NCBI GenBank assembly: GCA_016932145.1
Contig: JAFGDI010000205.1
Coordinates: 1 to 5,647 of the forward strand
Length of the DNA: 5,647 nucleotides
From: Sedimentisphaerales bacterium
Lineage (GTDB): Bacteria > Planctomycetota > Phycisphaerae > Sedimentisphaerales > SM23-30
Direction of reading: 5' to 3'
Shown here: positions 1 through 5,647 of the stretch, piece after piece
How the letters are laid out: each line of letters starts with the position of its first letter
How positions within the stretch are numbered: the first letter of the stretch is position 1
Notes under the pieces: generated by a model
Database searches by the model: none
What the model was told of the DNA's origin: nothing
Seen by the model: the letters and a program-made list of their open reading frames with translations, nothing else
Translations under genes and position numbers: made by a program

Positions 1-705
1 GGCGCCCTGGCCTGGGGCACAGAATCAGTTGGTCGGGTAGATAAAATAGTAGGTCCGGGCAATATCTGGGGTCAACTGGCCAAAAAGGAAGTTTTCGGTC
101 TGGTTGACATTGACAGTTTTGCCGGTCCGAGTGATGTACTTGTACTGGCAGATGAATCGGCGAAGCCGGCATATGTAGCCGCTGACCTGCTCAGTCAGGC
201 AGAACACGCACCGGGCAGCTCTATGCTGATCACAAACTCAATGCAACTAGCTCAGGGAGTAAGCAAAGAGTTATCATTGCAAATTGAACAATTGGGTCGT
301 GCTGAGGCTACGCGCAAATGTATTACGGAAGATTCCCTGATAGTTGTCGGCGAGAGTATGTCTGAGTGCATAGATCTGGCCAATGATTTTGCAGCGGAAC
401 ACTTACAGATACAGTGTAAAGAGCCAGATGTCATAGCCGGGCAGATAATCAATGCCGGAGCTATTTTTATTGGCCAGGAGACACCCGTTGCCTGCGGCGA
501 TTATTATGCCGGGCCAAGTCATACGCTGCCAACCGGGGGTTCAGCAAAGCTCTTTGGCCCGCTTAATGTAAATGATTTTCTGCGTCAAAGCAGCATAATC
601 AGTTATGACAAAAACTCTCTAAAAAAAGCGGCTGCGAACATAGAAACAATCGCCAGAGTAGAAGGACTTGATGCACACTCGCGCAGTGTGAGCATAAGAC
701 TGTAA
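1..705 (+). CDS. hisD: Histidinol dehydrogenase, 3' part (5' end outside the window)
   Basis: HisD is the zinc- and NAD-dependent cytosolic enzyme that oxidises L-histidinol through histidinal to L-histidine, the last two steps of histidine synthesis. The frame is open from base 1 to the TAA at 703-705 and gives 234 residues. The stretch VDKIVGPGN at residues 13-21 and AGPSD at 41-45 are typical of the family. Zinc ligands appear as Q66 and H69 (SQAEH), D167 (GDYYAGPSH) and H226 (LDAHSRS). The catalytic Glu-His pair is E133-H134 (AAEHLQI). The spacing between these six residues is identical to E. coli HisD (Q259, H262, E326, H327, D360, H419), so about 193 N-terminal residues are missing and the C-terminus is complete. 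All active-site residues in this part are intact, so the gene looks functional. An ATG at 223 is internal and is not the start. The gene converges on the exported TPR/HEAT gene. Promoter and upstream neighbours are not visible. Confidence 0.97.
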   Translation, partial: GALAWGTESVGRVDKIVGPGNIWGQLAKKEVFGLVDIDSFAGPSDVLVLADESAKPAYVAADLLSQAEHAPGSSMLITNSMQLAQGVSKELSLQIEQLGRAEATRKCITEDSLIVVGESMSECIDLANDFAAEHLQIQCKEPDVIAGQIINAGAIFIGQETPVACGDYYAGPSHTLPTGGSAKLFGPLNVNDFLRQSSIISYDKNSLKKAAANIETIARVEGLDAHSRSVSIRL

Positions 706-724
706 CAGCAGTTATTGCTATCAA

Positions 725-3154
725 TTATTGCTTAGCTTCTGGTAAAGTAAATGGCAAGGGTTCAACAGACCAGGGTGTGTTATTCCATAAACTAATCTGT
801 CGCTGTATGGTTGGATCGGTTTCGTTTTGTGCAAACCAATCAATCACAGTATCGATCCTGACTGAGTTTTTCAGGGTATTGAGAGCCATCAGGCGGACAA
901 ACCAATCTGGGTCCTTTAAAAGAGCAGATAAGGCATTAACTATCTTCTTGTCATTTAATAAGCCATCAAGGCTATGGGCTGTCCATGCTCGCACCTGCCA
1001 ACTGCTGTCGTTGAGGTTTGCCAATAAGGCATTTAAGGTTTTATCATAGTCAACGATCCGCGGCTTATAAGCGAGTTTTCCCTCGCGACTGGCAATAGAC
1101 TCTTTAAGTAAACCAACAAAGAGAATAGCAGCCTGGATTTTTTCCTGCTCTTTACCATTCTGGAGCATCTTATAGTACAAAGTCAAACGCTGCGGGGTGG
1201 GGATAAAGGCTACGCGCTCGACTGGTTCAGAACTGCTGACTAATGTCGGGCAGGCAGAAATCAGCTTTCCTTCTTTATTAATAAGCGGAGCTGGAATACA
1301 ATCGAAAACTATCTCAAAGGCAATCTGGGGCGATTCATTTATTATCTGCCCTATCGGCCCGGAACTGATAACTTGTTGATAGCTATTAGCAAAACCCGGT
1401 CTTAAAACCGGCACTTGCGACAGATAAGATAAGCCCAGCGGCACTATTATTGCTTGAGAATTTACCCCCGGTATCTCTGGAGTAACTTTAGCCTGATAAT
1501 AGACATAAGGGTCAAAAAAGGCATCTGGCCCCAAAGGTAGCTCAAACGAGGAAATATTTACAACAGAAACATCAAGTAAGATATCTTCACCATACTCATA
1601 TATCTTTCGGGCGGTCCGGCTATTGCATTGTAAAAACAGCTCCGGCTGTATGGCCAGAGAAAGTTGCTGAAAATTCAATTTCGACACCACTACATCGATC
1701 ATATCCGTGCTTTCAGAGTAACTTATACCAGCCTGTTCTCTGATATTAATAACCAGCTCGTTTATTTTCGCATACAAGACACCCGGGGAGTAATTTAATG
1801 CCAGTTGGCACAGCTCATAGGCCTTTTCAAACTGACCATTAGCAGAATACAGTTTTGCCAGGGCAAACATATTAGCAGGCGTATTTAATTCATACTTATC
1901 AAGAAAATCTTCAGATGTGGTAATAAGACCAGATAAGACCTGGAGGTAAGCGAGTAATGGCGGGGAAATATCATTGGTATCAGGTCCTGCCTTTTGTATA
2001 AGTTCGTAAGCCTTAGTATTATCATCCAGGGCAAAAGCATATAACCAGGCGAGATCAAGGCCGCCCTGCCGGTCTGGCGCCTGAGCTATTGCCTGTATAT
2101 CTGGGCTGGCTAAAAAATCGTCAGTAAACTGGAGTGCATTTACACTATCAGCCATTTTATTCATGGCCATAATAGCAAAAGCAGCAGCAGGAATATCTGC
2201 CGGTGAAACTTTCAATATTTCAGTCAGGATATTATGGGCAAGTTTATAGTCTTTAATATTATAGGCGCAAACTGCCTGTTTGAACCTGATACCGGTAAGT
2301 TCATTGGGATTTACCATATGACTATCTTTTGTCAGGAGAGCCACAGCATGGCCGTAGCAGAGCTGAGCCCCGGCAAATTTATTGAGATCAAAAAGAATAT
2401 CAGCCAGATCAAGAGCGCCCTCGACATTAGCCGGATCAGCCAGCAAAGACATAACCAAAAAGTAAACGGTGCGAAACTGCTCTTGCTGTTCAAATTGGTA
2501 ACTTAGCTCCTGTTTCTCCAGGTCAGTCATCTGGCCCTCAGTATCTGATATTTCAGGGCGAGGAAGTGCCAGTAATTTGGCACCAGCATCAAGATTGTAT
2601 GGCCACACCTTCCAGGCAAACTCAAATAGAGAAGCCGCCCGATCAAGTTGCCCCTGCTGAGCAGCATAAACACCGAGCAGAGTTATCATCTCTGATTGCA
2701 CTTTTGGATATGGCTGAAGATTTTCCAGCATTGAATTAATATAATCTTCACGCTGTGACTGCTGATCGAGTTTATCCAGACAATAATGCATCCAATTACT
2801 AACACAGAGATTATCTTCGGGCTGGTAATTACTATAGGCAGTAAGAGCCTTAATGGCTCGCCCGGGATCATCAACCATTTCTGAACGATATAAATACTCC
2901 AGATCAGCCAGTATCAATTTATTGGAGCTATCGAGCCTTTGTGCTGCTTCCAGCCAGACGATGGCCTGCCGGACACTGTTATCGATCTGCGATTTTGTCA
3001 TAGTGGAACTGACAATTCCCTTTGTGTGCAGATCAACCGGCGACCACAAGGCACGAGCCATACCAGACAGTCTGCGACTTGATTCGGTATCACCCGCAGA
3101 AAGGATGGAAGTCAGATAGAAAAGAATGATATATAGAATGAAGTTTTTTTTCAA
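725..3154 (-). CDS. Exported protein with TPR-like repeats, beta-rich middle domain and C-terminal HEAT repeats; function unknown
   Basis: I recognise the architecture but not a named family. With the start at 3154 the protein has 809 residues. It opens MKKNF, followed by a hydrophobic stretch to about residue 20 (ending SILSAG), a Sec signal peptide with no lipobox cysteine, so the product is probably periplasmic or secreted. Residues about 50-470 are helical with degenerate TPR-like units; the clearest are near 155-187 (ending KVWPYN), 290-322 (ending KVSPAD) and 426-458 (ending NYSPG). Residues about 495-640 look beta-rich, with a segment (LDVSVVNISSFELPLG) like an Ig-type strand pair. Residues about 705-767 hold two HEAT repeats, each with the Asp...Val-Arg signature (D716/V721-R722 and D748/V753-R754). 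Such repeats make protein-binding scaffolds, and no catalytic motif is visible. The start is inferred: TTG at 3154 has an AGGGGG ribosome site five bases upstream and gives a canonical signal peptide. GTG at 3157 or TTG at 3169 are alternatives that add one or five residues. Confidence 0.85.
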   Translation of the reverse strand: MKKNFILYIILFYLTSILSAGDTESSRRLSGMARALWSPVDLHTKGIVSSTMTKSQIDNSVRQAIVWLEAAQRLDSSNKLILADLEYLYRSEMVDDPGRAIKALTAYSNYQPEDNLCVSNWMHYCLDKLDQQSQREDYINSMLENLQPYPKVQSEMITLLGVYAAQQGQLDRAASLFEFAWKVWPYNLDAGAKLLALPRPEISDTEGQMTDLEKQELSYQFEQQEQFRTVYFLVMSLLADPANVEGALDLADILFDLNKFAGAQLCYGHAVALLTKDSHMVNPNELTGIRFKQAVCAYNIKDYKLAHNILTEILKVSPADIPAAAFAIMAMNKMADSVNALQFTDDFLASPDIQAIAQAPDRQGGLDLAWLYAFALDDNTKAYELIQKAGPDTNDISPPLLAYLQVLSGLITTSEDFLDKYELNTPANMFALAKLYSANGQFEKAYELCQLALNYSPGVLYAKINELVINIREQAGISYSESTDMIDVVVSKLNFQQLSLAIQPELFLQCNSRTARKIYEYGEDILLDVSVVNISSFELPLGPDAFFDPYVYYQAKVTPEIPGVNSQAIIVPLGLSYLSQVPVLRPGFANSYQQVISSGPIGQIINESPQIAFEIVFDCIPAPLINKEGKLISACPTLVSSSEPVERVAFIPTPQRLTLYYKMLQNGKEQEKIQAAILFVGLLKESIASREGKLAYKPRIVDYDKTLNALLANLNDSSWQVRAWTAHSLDGLLNDKKIVNALSALLKDPDWFVRLMALNTLKNSVRIDTVIDWFAQNETDPTIQRQISLWNNTPWSVEPLPFTLPEAKQ

Positions 3155-3159
3155 CACAA

Positions 3160-3165
3160 CCCCCT
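3160..3165 (-). promoter_or_regulatory. Ribosome binding site that favours a TTG start for the exported TPR/HEAT protein
   Basis: On the minus strand AGGGGG is followed by TTGTG and then TTG AAA AAA AAC. The five-base spacing suits initiation at the TTG at 3154-3152. The overlapping GTG at 3157 would lie only two bases from the site, and the TTG at 3169 would place the site inside the coding region. The G-run can pair with the CCUCC end of 16S rRNA through one G-U pair. Choice of start is inference. Confidence 0.45.
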
Positions 3166-3191
3166 GCAAAACTCGGACAATAACACTTGCA

Positions 3192-3197
3192 ATTATC
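3192..3197 (-). promoter_or_regulatory. Possible -10 element ahead of the TPR/HEAT gene
   Basis: The minus strand reads GATAAT, five of six matches to TATAAT, about 38 bases upstream of the preferred TTG start. The best -35 candidate, GTCACA, matches TTGACA at four positions but has a short 15-base spacer. This is a weak candidate, listed because the roughly 161-base gap to the gene upstream leaves room for a separate promoter. Confidence 0.18.
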
Positions 3198-3255
3198 TGC
3201 TGTAATAACGGATGTGACTTACTGATGCATAAAGCACAATTTGGCCGGTACAGGT

Positions 3256-3300
3256 AAAAAAACAGAATAAAAGCCTAAAAGCAAGAGTGCGTAAACAGGC
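3256..3300 (-). terminator. Weak terminator-like element after the FHA-GAF gene
   Basis: Downstream of the FHA-GAF stop codon the minus strand has GCCT (3300-3297) and AGGC (3276-3273) as a possible outer stem, with a small inner GCA/TGC stem around CTCT. A U-rich run (TTTTATTCTGTTTTTT, 3272-3257) follows immediately. The U-run and position fit an intrinsic terminator, but the stem is only four pairs with a large internal loop, so folding would be weak. Confidence 0.22.
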
Positions 3301-3315
3301 AATTATTCAGAAGAT

Positions 3316-4236
3316 TTAACCTATTTTCTCAGAAAAAGCAGCGATCTGAATACTCAACAAAGCCAGATAATCAAGATCCTGTCGGTCATAAGGCTGGCAG
3401 TCCTGCCAGTTATCAAGGTAGATAATGCCATAAATGCCGATCGGTGCTACGATGGGAGCAGCCATAGCCGAAAGAACATGCCCTGCATCAGGCAAGCGAG
3501 TATCTTCCGGAGCGAAGCTATCTGAGAAGTCGGGAACAAGAATGTATTTTTCTGTTTCAACCGCCTGACGGATTATGTGCTTGCCAGGCATACCAGTCAT
3601 GTCTAGCCTGGCCCCACCTCGTCCTCGTCCAAAATGACAGGTAAGCGGACCAGCAGTAGTCTCGCGTAACCCAGCCCAGACATGAGCAGCCTGAAATTGA
3701 TCTTTAAGGAGGCTGGTGAAAATTTCAAGAAACGATTCTTCGTCATTGAGATTAAACAAAGCCAGATTCATATCATAAAAATCTTTCAGATGACGGGGCG
3801 CGAGTTCGACTACCCGGTCATAACGACAGGAACAGCTATAAATTGACTCTTTAACATCGTGAGCAATTACAGTCTCGGACAAATTGAATCTTTGGTCGAA
3901 AACCTGCTGTTCTTCGCGATGAAATTCATTGTCATTTTCAGGCAAGGGGTCATCGAAATGAACTTCGATAGTAAAATCTGCAATACTTATTATGTCGCCT
4001 TCGGATAATGGTACTCTCGAAACAGGTTTTCCATTAACCAAAGTCTGATTGGCAGATTCCATATCCTGGACATACCAGTTACCACTGGGATCTTTCAGCA
4101 TCATAGCATGTTTACGAGAAACGGACCTGTCAGGCAGAGAGACATGACATTCCCGTCGTCTTCCTATATTTACGGGTCCTTTATCGAACCTCTTGTCATA
4201 TATCAGGCTAAAGCCTCGTTTTACAAGTACGCGCAT
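3316..4236 (-). CDS. FHA-GAF domain signalling protein without an output domain
   Basis: This 306-residue protein is probably cytosolic, with no signal peptide or membrane segment. Residues about 22-95 form an FHA domain, a phosphothreonine-peptide binding fold. The key positions are present: G25-R26 (NIGRRR), S40 and H43 (SVSRKH), N63, and N68-G69 (VNGK). Residues about 96-145 are a polar linker containing Cys-Ser-Cys at 135-137. Residues about 150-303 look like a GAF sensory domain, ending in the typical strand pair near 260-276 (APIVAPIGIYGIIYLDN) and a final helix. GAF domains bind small ligands or mediate dimerisation; the ligand here cannot be read. FHA-GAF modules often precede a sigma-54 activator, phosphatase, cyclase or kinase domain, but the frame stops right after the GAF, so the protein may act as an adaptor. 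A partner Ser/Thr kinase is expected but not in the window. The ATG start is supported by AAGGA (4248-4244) seven bases upstream. It follows the aminotransferase gene by 48 bases. Confidence 0.9.
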   Translation of the reverse strand: MRVLVKRGFSLIYDKRFDKGPVNIGRRRECHVSLPDRSVSRKHAMMLKDPSGNWYVQDMESANQTLVNGKPVSRVPLSEGDIISIADFTIEVHFDDPLPENDNEFHREEQQVFDQRFNLSETVIAHDVKESIYSCSCRYDRVVELAPRHLKDFYDMNLALFNLNDEESFLEIFTSLLKDQFQAAHVWAGLRETTAGPLTCHFGRGRGGARLDMTGMPGKHIIRQAVETEKYILVPDFSDSFAPEDTRLPDAGHVLSAMAAPIVAPIGIYGIIYLDNWQDCQPYDRQDLDYLALLSIQIAAFSEKIG

Positions 4237-4243
4237 CTAATCA

Positions 4244-4248
4244 TCCTT
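4244..4248 (-). promoter_or_regulatory. Ribosome binding site of the FHA-GAF gene
   Basis: AAGGA on the minus strand lies seven bases before the ATG at 4236. It is the clearest ribosome site in the window and fixes the start of the FHA-GAF protein, so that the protein begins about 20 residues before the FHA core. Confidence 0.6.
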
Positions 4249-4259
4249 CAGCGGAAACT

Positions 4260-4280
4260 GTTTATCATACGGAGATAAAC
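4260..4280. repeat. Perfect 7-base inverted repeat between the aminotransferase and FHA-GAF genes
   Basis: GTTTATC (4260-4266) and GATAAAC (4274-4280) are perfect inverted copies around a 7-base centre. They fill much of the 48-base gap between the two minus-strand genes. No U-run follows on the minus strand, so this is not an intrinsic terminator. It could be an operator half-site pair, a weak mRNA hairpin between two cistrons, or chance in AT-rich sequence. Confidence 0.35.
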
Positions 4281-4284
4281 CATA

Positions 4285-5586
4285 TCAGCTATTAGTATAT
4301 TGTCTGATCGCATCAGAGATAAGCTGCCAGGTTCTTCTCCGTTTGTCATCATTACATTCCAGTAATGTAACACGAAAACCGTGTTTTTTGCAACAAAAAC
4401 CTGTCAGGGGCACAACACATACTCCCGTACTGGCCAACAAATAATAGACAAATCTCTTGTCTGGTGCTGCGCCAACAACTTTTTTCTCTATATACTGCCT
4501 AACTTCATCATTATCTATCGGCAAAACCTGAGTATCACTTAATAAACCTTCATCAAAAAGTATAGAAGCATAGAAAGCACCATGTGGTTTAACTATTGTA
4601 ACACCGGGCACTTGACAGAAGGCATCATAAATTTCGTCAGCCCTCTTTTCAAACATATCCTTTCTACTCTCGAGATGAGGTATGTATCTTGGGTCACCAA
4701 TAACTCTGGGAATAGAATACTGAGGCAAGCTGGTAGAACAGACTTCCAGCCTTTTAGCACTGATAATGGAGTTAATATAGGCCTTAAACTCCGGGTGCTT
4801 CTCCTGATTAAAGACTTCAATCCAGCCGCAGCGACTACCTGGCCAGGGATATTCTTTGCTTATTCCCCTGAGAGCGATACCGGGGACATCCCCGATAACT
4901 TCGCTTAAATGAACAGTTTTATAGCCACCATAGCAGATATGTATATATATTTCATCACAAATAACAATTACCTTGTGACGCCGGGCAATATCAACCATTT
5001 TTTCGAGGAATTCCTTGGGATATACAACTCCGGTAGGATTATCAGGGTTAATAAGCAAAATACCTGCGATCGAGTCATTATATTTTACTTTGTTCTCAAG
5101 ATCAACCAGGTCCGGCATCCAACCATTTTTCGGGTCTAATTCATAGGTGAGATGTTCATAACCACTATGAGCAGCTTCTGCTGAAGAATGAGTGGAATAA
5201 GCAGGTGAAGGTCCAATAATTCTGGCTTCCCGCTTCATAAAGCCAAATAAACGGGCAACGGCATCACCCAGTCCGTTAAAAAACATTATATCGTTAGCGG
5301 TTATCTGTGCCCCACCTCTTTTATTGACCTGACCAGCGAGGAACTCTCTGGTCTCGGGCACACCCTGAGTGGAAACATAGCCATAGGTTTCATCCTGGGT
5401 AACCAGCTCGGATATAATATCTTTAATCCATTGAGGCATAGGCTCACCCTTAGCTATCGGATCGCCAATATTTTCCCATATAATTTCAACACCGAGCTTT
5501 TCGAGATCGTTAGCGACATTAACTATTTCACGAATTTCGTAAGTTAACTGACCTGAACCTTCATGTACGAGACTTCTTCTTATCAT
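4285..5586 (-). CDS. PLP-dependent class I/II (fold type I) aminotransferase, substrate not determined
   Basis: The 433-residue protein is a complete cytosolic aminotransferase that moves an amino group between an amino acid and a 2-oxo acid. Fold type I landmarks occur in order: NIGDP at 39-43 in the N-terminal substrate region, a YGY element at 68-70, the phosphate-binding turn NGLGD at 104-108, Y130 for ring stacking, NPDNPTG at 180-186 with N183, CDEIY at 210-214 with D211 for the PLP pyridine nitrogen and Y214 for the PLP oxygen, and GISKEYPWPGSRCGW at 241-255 with Schiff-base K244 and R252. R405 (GFRVTLL) is the expected carboxylate-binding arginine. NIGDP and the C-terminal VVPLTGF recall alanine/aspartate-type enzymes such as AlaA, but PWPGSRCGW marks a distinct subgroup, so I do not assign a substrate. 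It is longer than HisC and lacks its usual pattern, so the hisD nearby does not make it histidinol-phosphate aminotransferase. The ATG start has only a weak AGAG ribosome site seven bases upstream. It is the first gene of the minus-strand set. Confidence 0.93.
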   Translation of the reverse strand: MIRRSLVHEGSGQLTYEIREIVNVANDLEKLGVEIIWENIGDPIAKGEPMPQWIKDIISELVTQDETYGYVSTQGVPETREFLAGQVNKRGGAQITANDIMFFNGLGDAVARLFGFMKREARIIGPSPAYSTHSSAEAAHSGYEHLTYELDPKNGWMPDLVDLENKVKYNDSIAGILLINPDNPTGVVYPKEFLEKMVDIARRHKVIVICDEIYIHICYGGYKTVHLSEVIGDVPGIALRGISKEYPWPGSRCGWIEVFNQEKHPEFKAYINSIISAKRLEVCSTSLPQYSIPRVIGDPRYIPHLESRKDMFEKRADEIYDAFCQVPGVTIVKPHGAFYASILFDEGLLSDTQVLPIDNDEVRQYIEKKVVGAAPDKRFVYYLLASTGVCVVPLTGFCCKKHGFRVTLLECNDDKRRRTWQLISDAIRQYTNS

Positions 5587-5600
5587 AATATTTCTCTGAT

Positions 5601-5612
5601 CGGCTATCGCCG
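5601..5612 (-). other. Small GC-rich hairpin in the aminotransferase leader
   Basis: CGGC and GCCG flank a four-base GATA loop on the minus strand, 14 bases upstream of the aminotransferase ATG and just ahead of its weak AGAG ribosome site. In mRNA it could form a short stable hairpin and affect ribosome access. With only 61 bases of leader visible, and no clear -35/-10 pair in them, its role is unknown and it may be chance. Confidence 0.25.
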
Positions 5613-5647
5613 GGTATGTAAGTTAATAAAAACTATGCAAATATACA

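Noticed and set aside
674..690. CACACT/AGTGTG stem as a rho-independent terminator of hisD
   Set aside because: It lies inside the coding sequence, covers the codon of zinc ligand H226, and is not followed by a run of T.
223..705. A shorter 160-residue gene starting at the ATG at 223
   Set aside because: The same frame is open and HisD-like back to base 1, including zinc ligands Q66 and H69 before this ATG, so it is an internal methionine.
1923..1940. Tandem ATAAGACC repeat
   Set aside because: Two 8-base copies inside the TPR/HEAT coding region that simply encode part of a Leu-Ile-Thr stretch; no extended array.
2234..2506. Plus-strand 90-residue open frame, and similar plus-strand frames at 777-1049 and 2853-3119
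   Set aside because: They lie fully antisense to the TPR/HEAT gene, show no recognisable domain, and the minus-strand frame has clear repeat motifs throughout.
4582..4908. Plus-strand 108-residue open frame antisense to the aminotransferase
   Set aside because: It overlaps the region encoding the PLP lysine motif on the minus strand and has no family features of its own.
4285..5586. Identification of the aminotransferase as HisC because hisD is in the window
   Set aside because: It is on the opposite strand, several kilobases away, longer than HisC, and its lysine motif (SKEYPWPGSRCGW) is not the HisC pattern.
5587..5647. Promoter of the aminotransferase gene
   Set aside because: TTGCAT near the window edge resembles a -35 box, but no acceptable -10 hexamer lies 16-18 bases downstream; the promoter may lie beyond the window.

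Overview
The window holds one partial and three complete genes and looks like ordinary bacterial chromosome with short intergenic gaps. The HisD fragment has a planctomycete-like stretch (VDIDSFAGPSD just before the zinc-binding SQAEH). The FHA-GAF protein and the exported TPR/HEAT-repeat protein are also gene types common in Planctomycetota. My best guess is therefore a planctomycete, perhaps of the Phycisphaerae. This is family-level recollection, not a database result. Base composition looks moderate and even, and I see no sign of recent transfer.

Layout: bases 1-705 (+) are the 3' half of hisD, encoding histidinol dehydrogenase, the last enzyme of histidine synthesis. Its 5' end lies outside the window. 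It converges, across only 19 bases, on a long minus-strand gene (725-3154). That gene encodes an exported protein with a signal peptide, a helical TPR-like region, a probable beta-rich middle domain and two C-terminal HEAT repeats. Upstream of it on the same strand are an FHA-GAF signalling protein (3316-4236) and a PLP-dependent class I/II aminotransferase (4285-5586). The last 61 bases are the aminotransferase leader.

Working together: the three minus-strand genes are read in the order aminotransferase, FHA-GAF protein, TPR/HEAT protein, with gaps of 48 and about 161 bases. The first two are plausibly co-transcribed. The larger gap before the third has a weak terminator-like element and a weak -10-like element, so that gene may have its own promoter. 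Nothing shows that the three products share a pathway. HisD is on the other strand and belongs to a separate unit.

I found no RNA gene, CRISPR array, insertion sequence, phage gene, toxin-antitoxin pair or defence system, and no convincing previously undescribed system. The most interesting items are the domain layout of the exported protein and the FHA-GAF protein that lacks an output domain.
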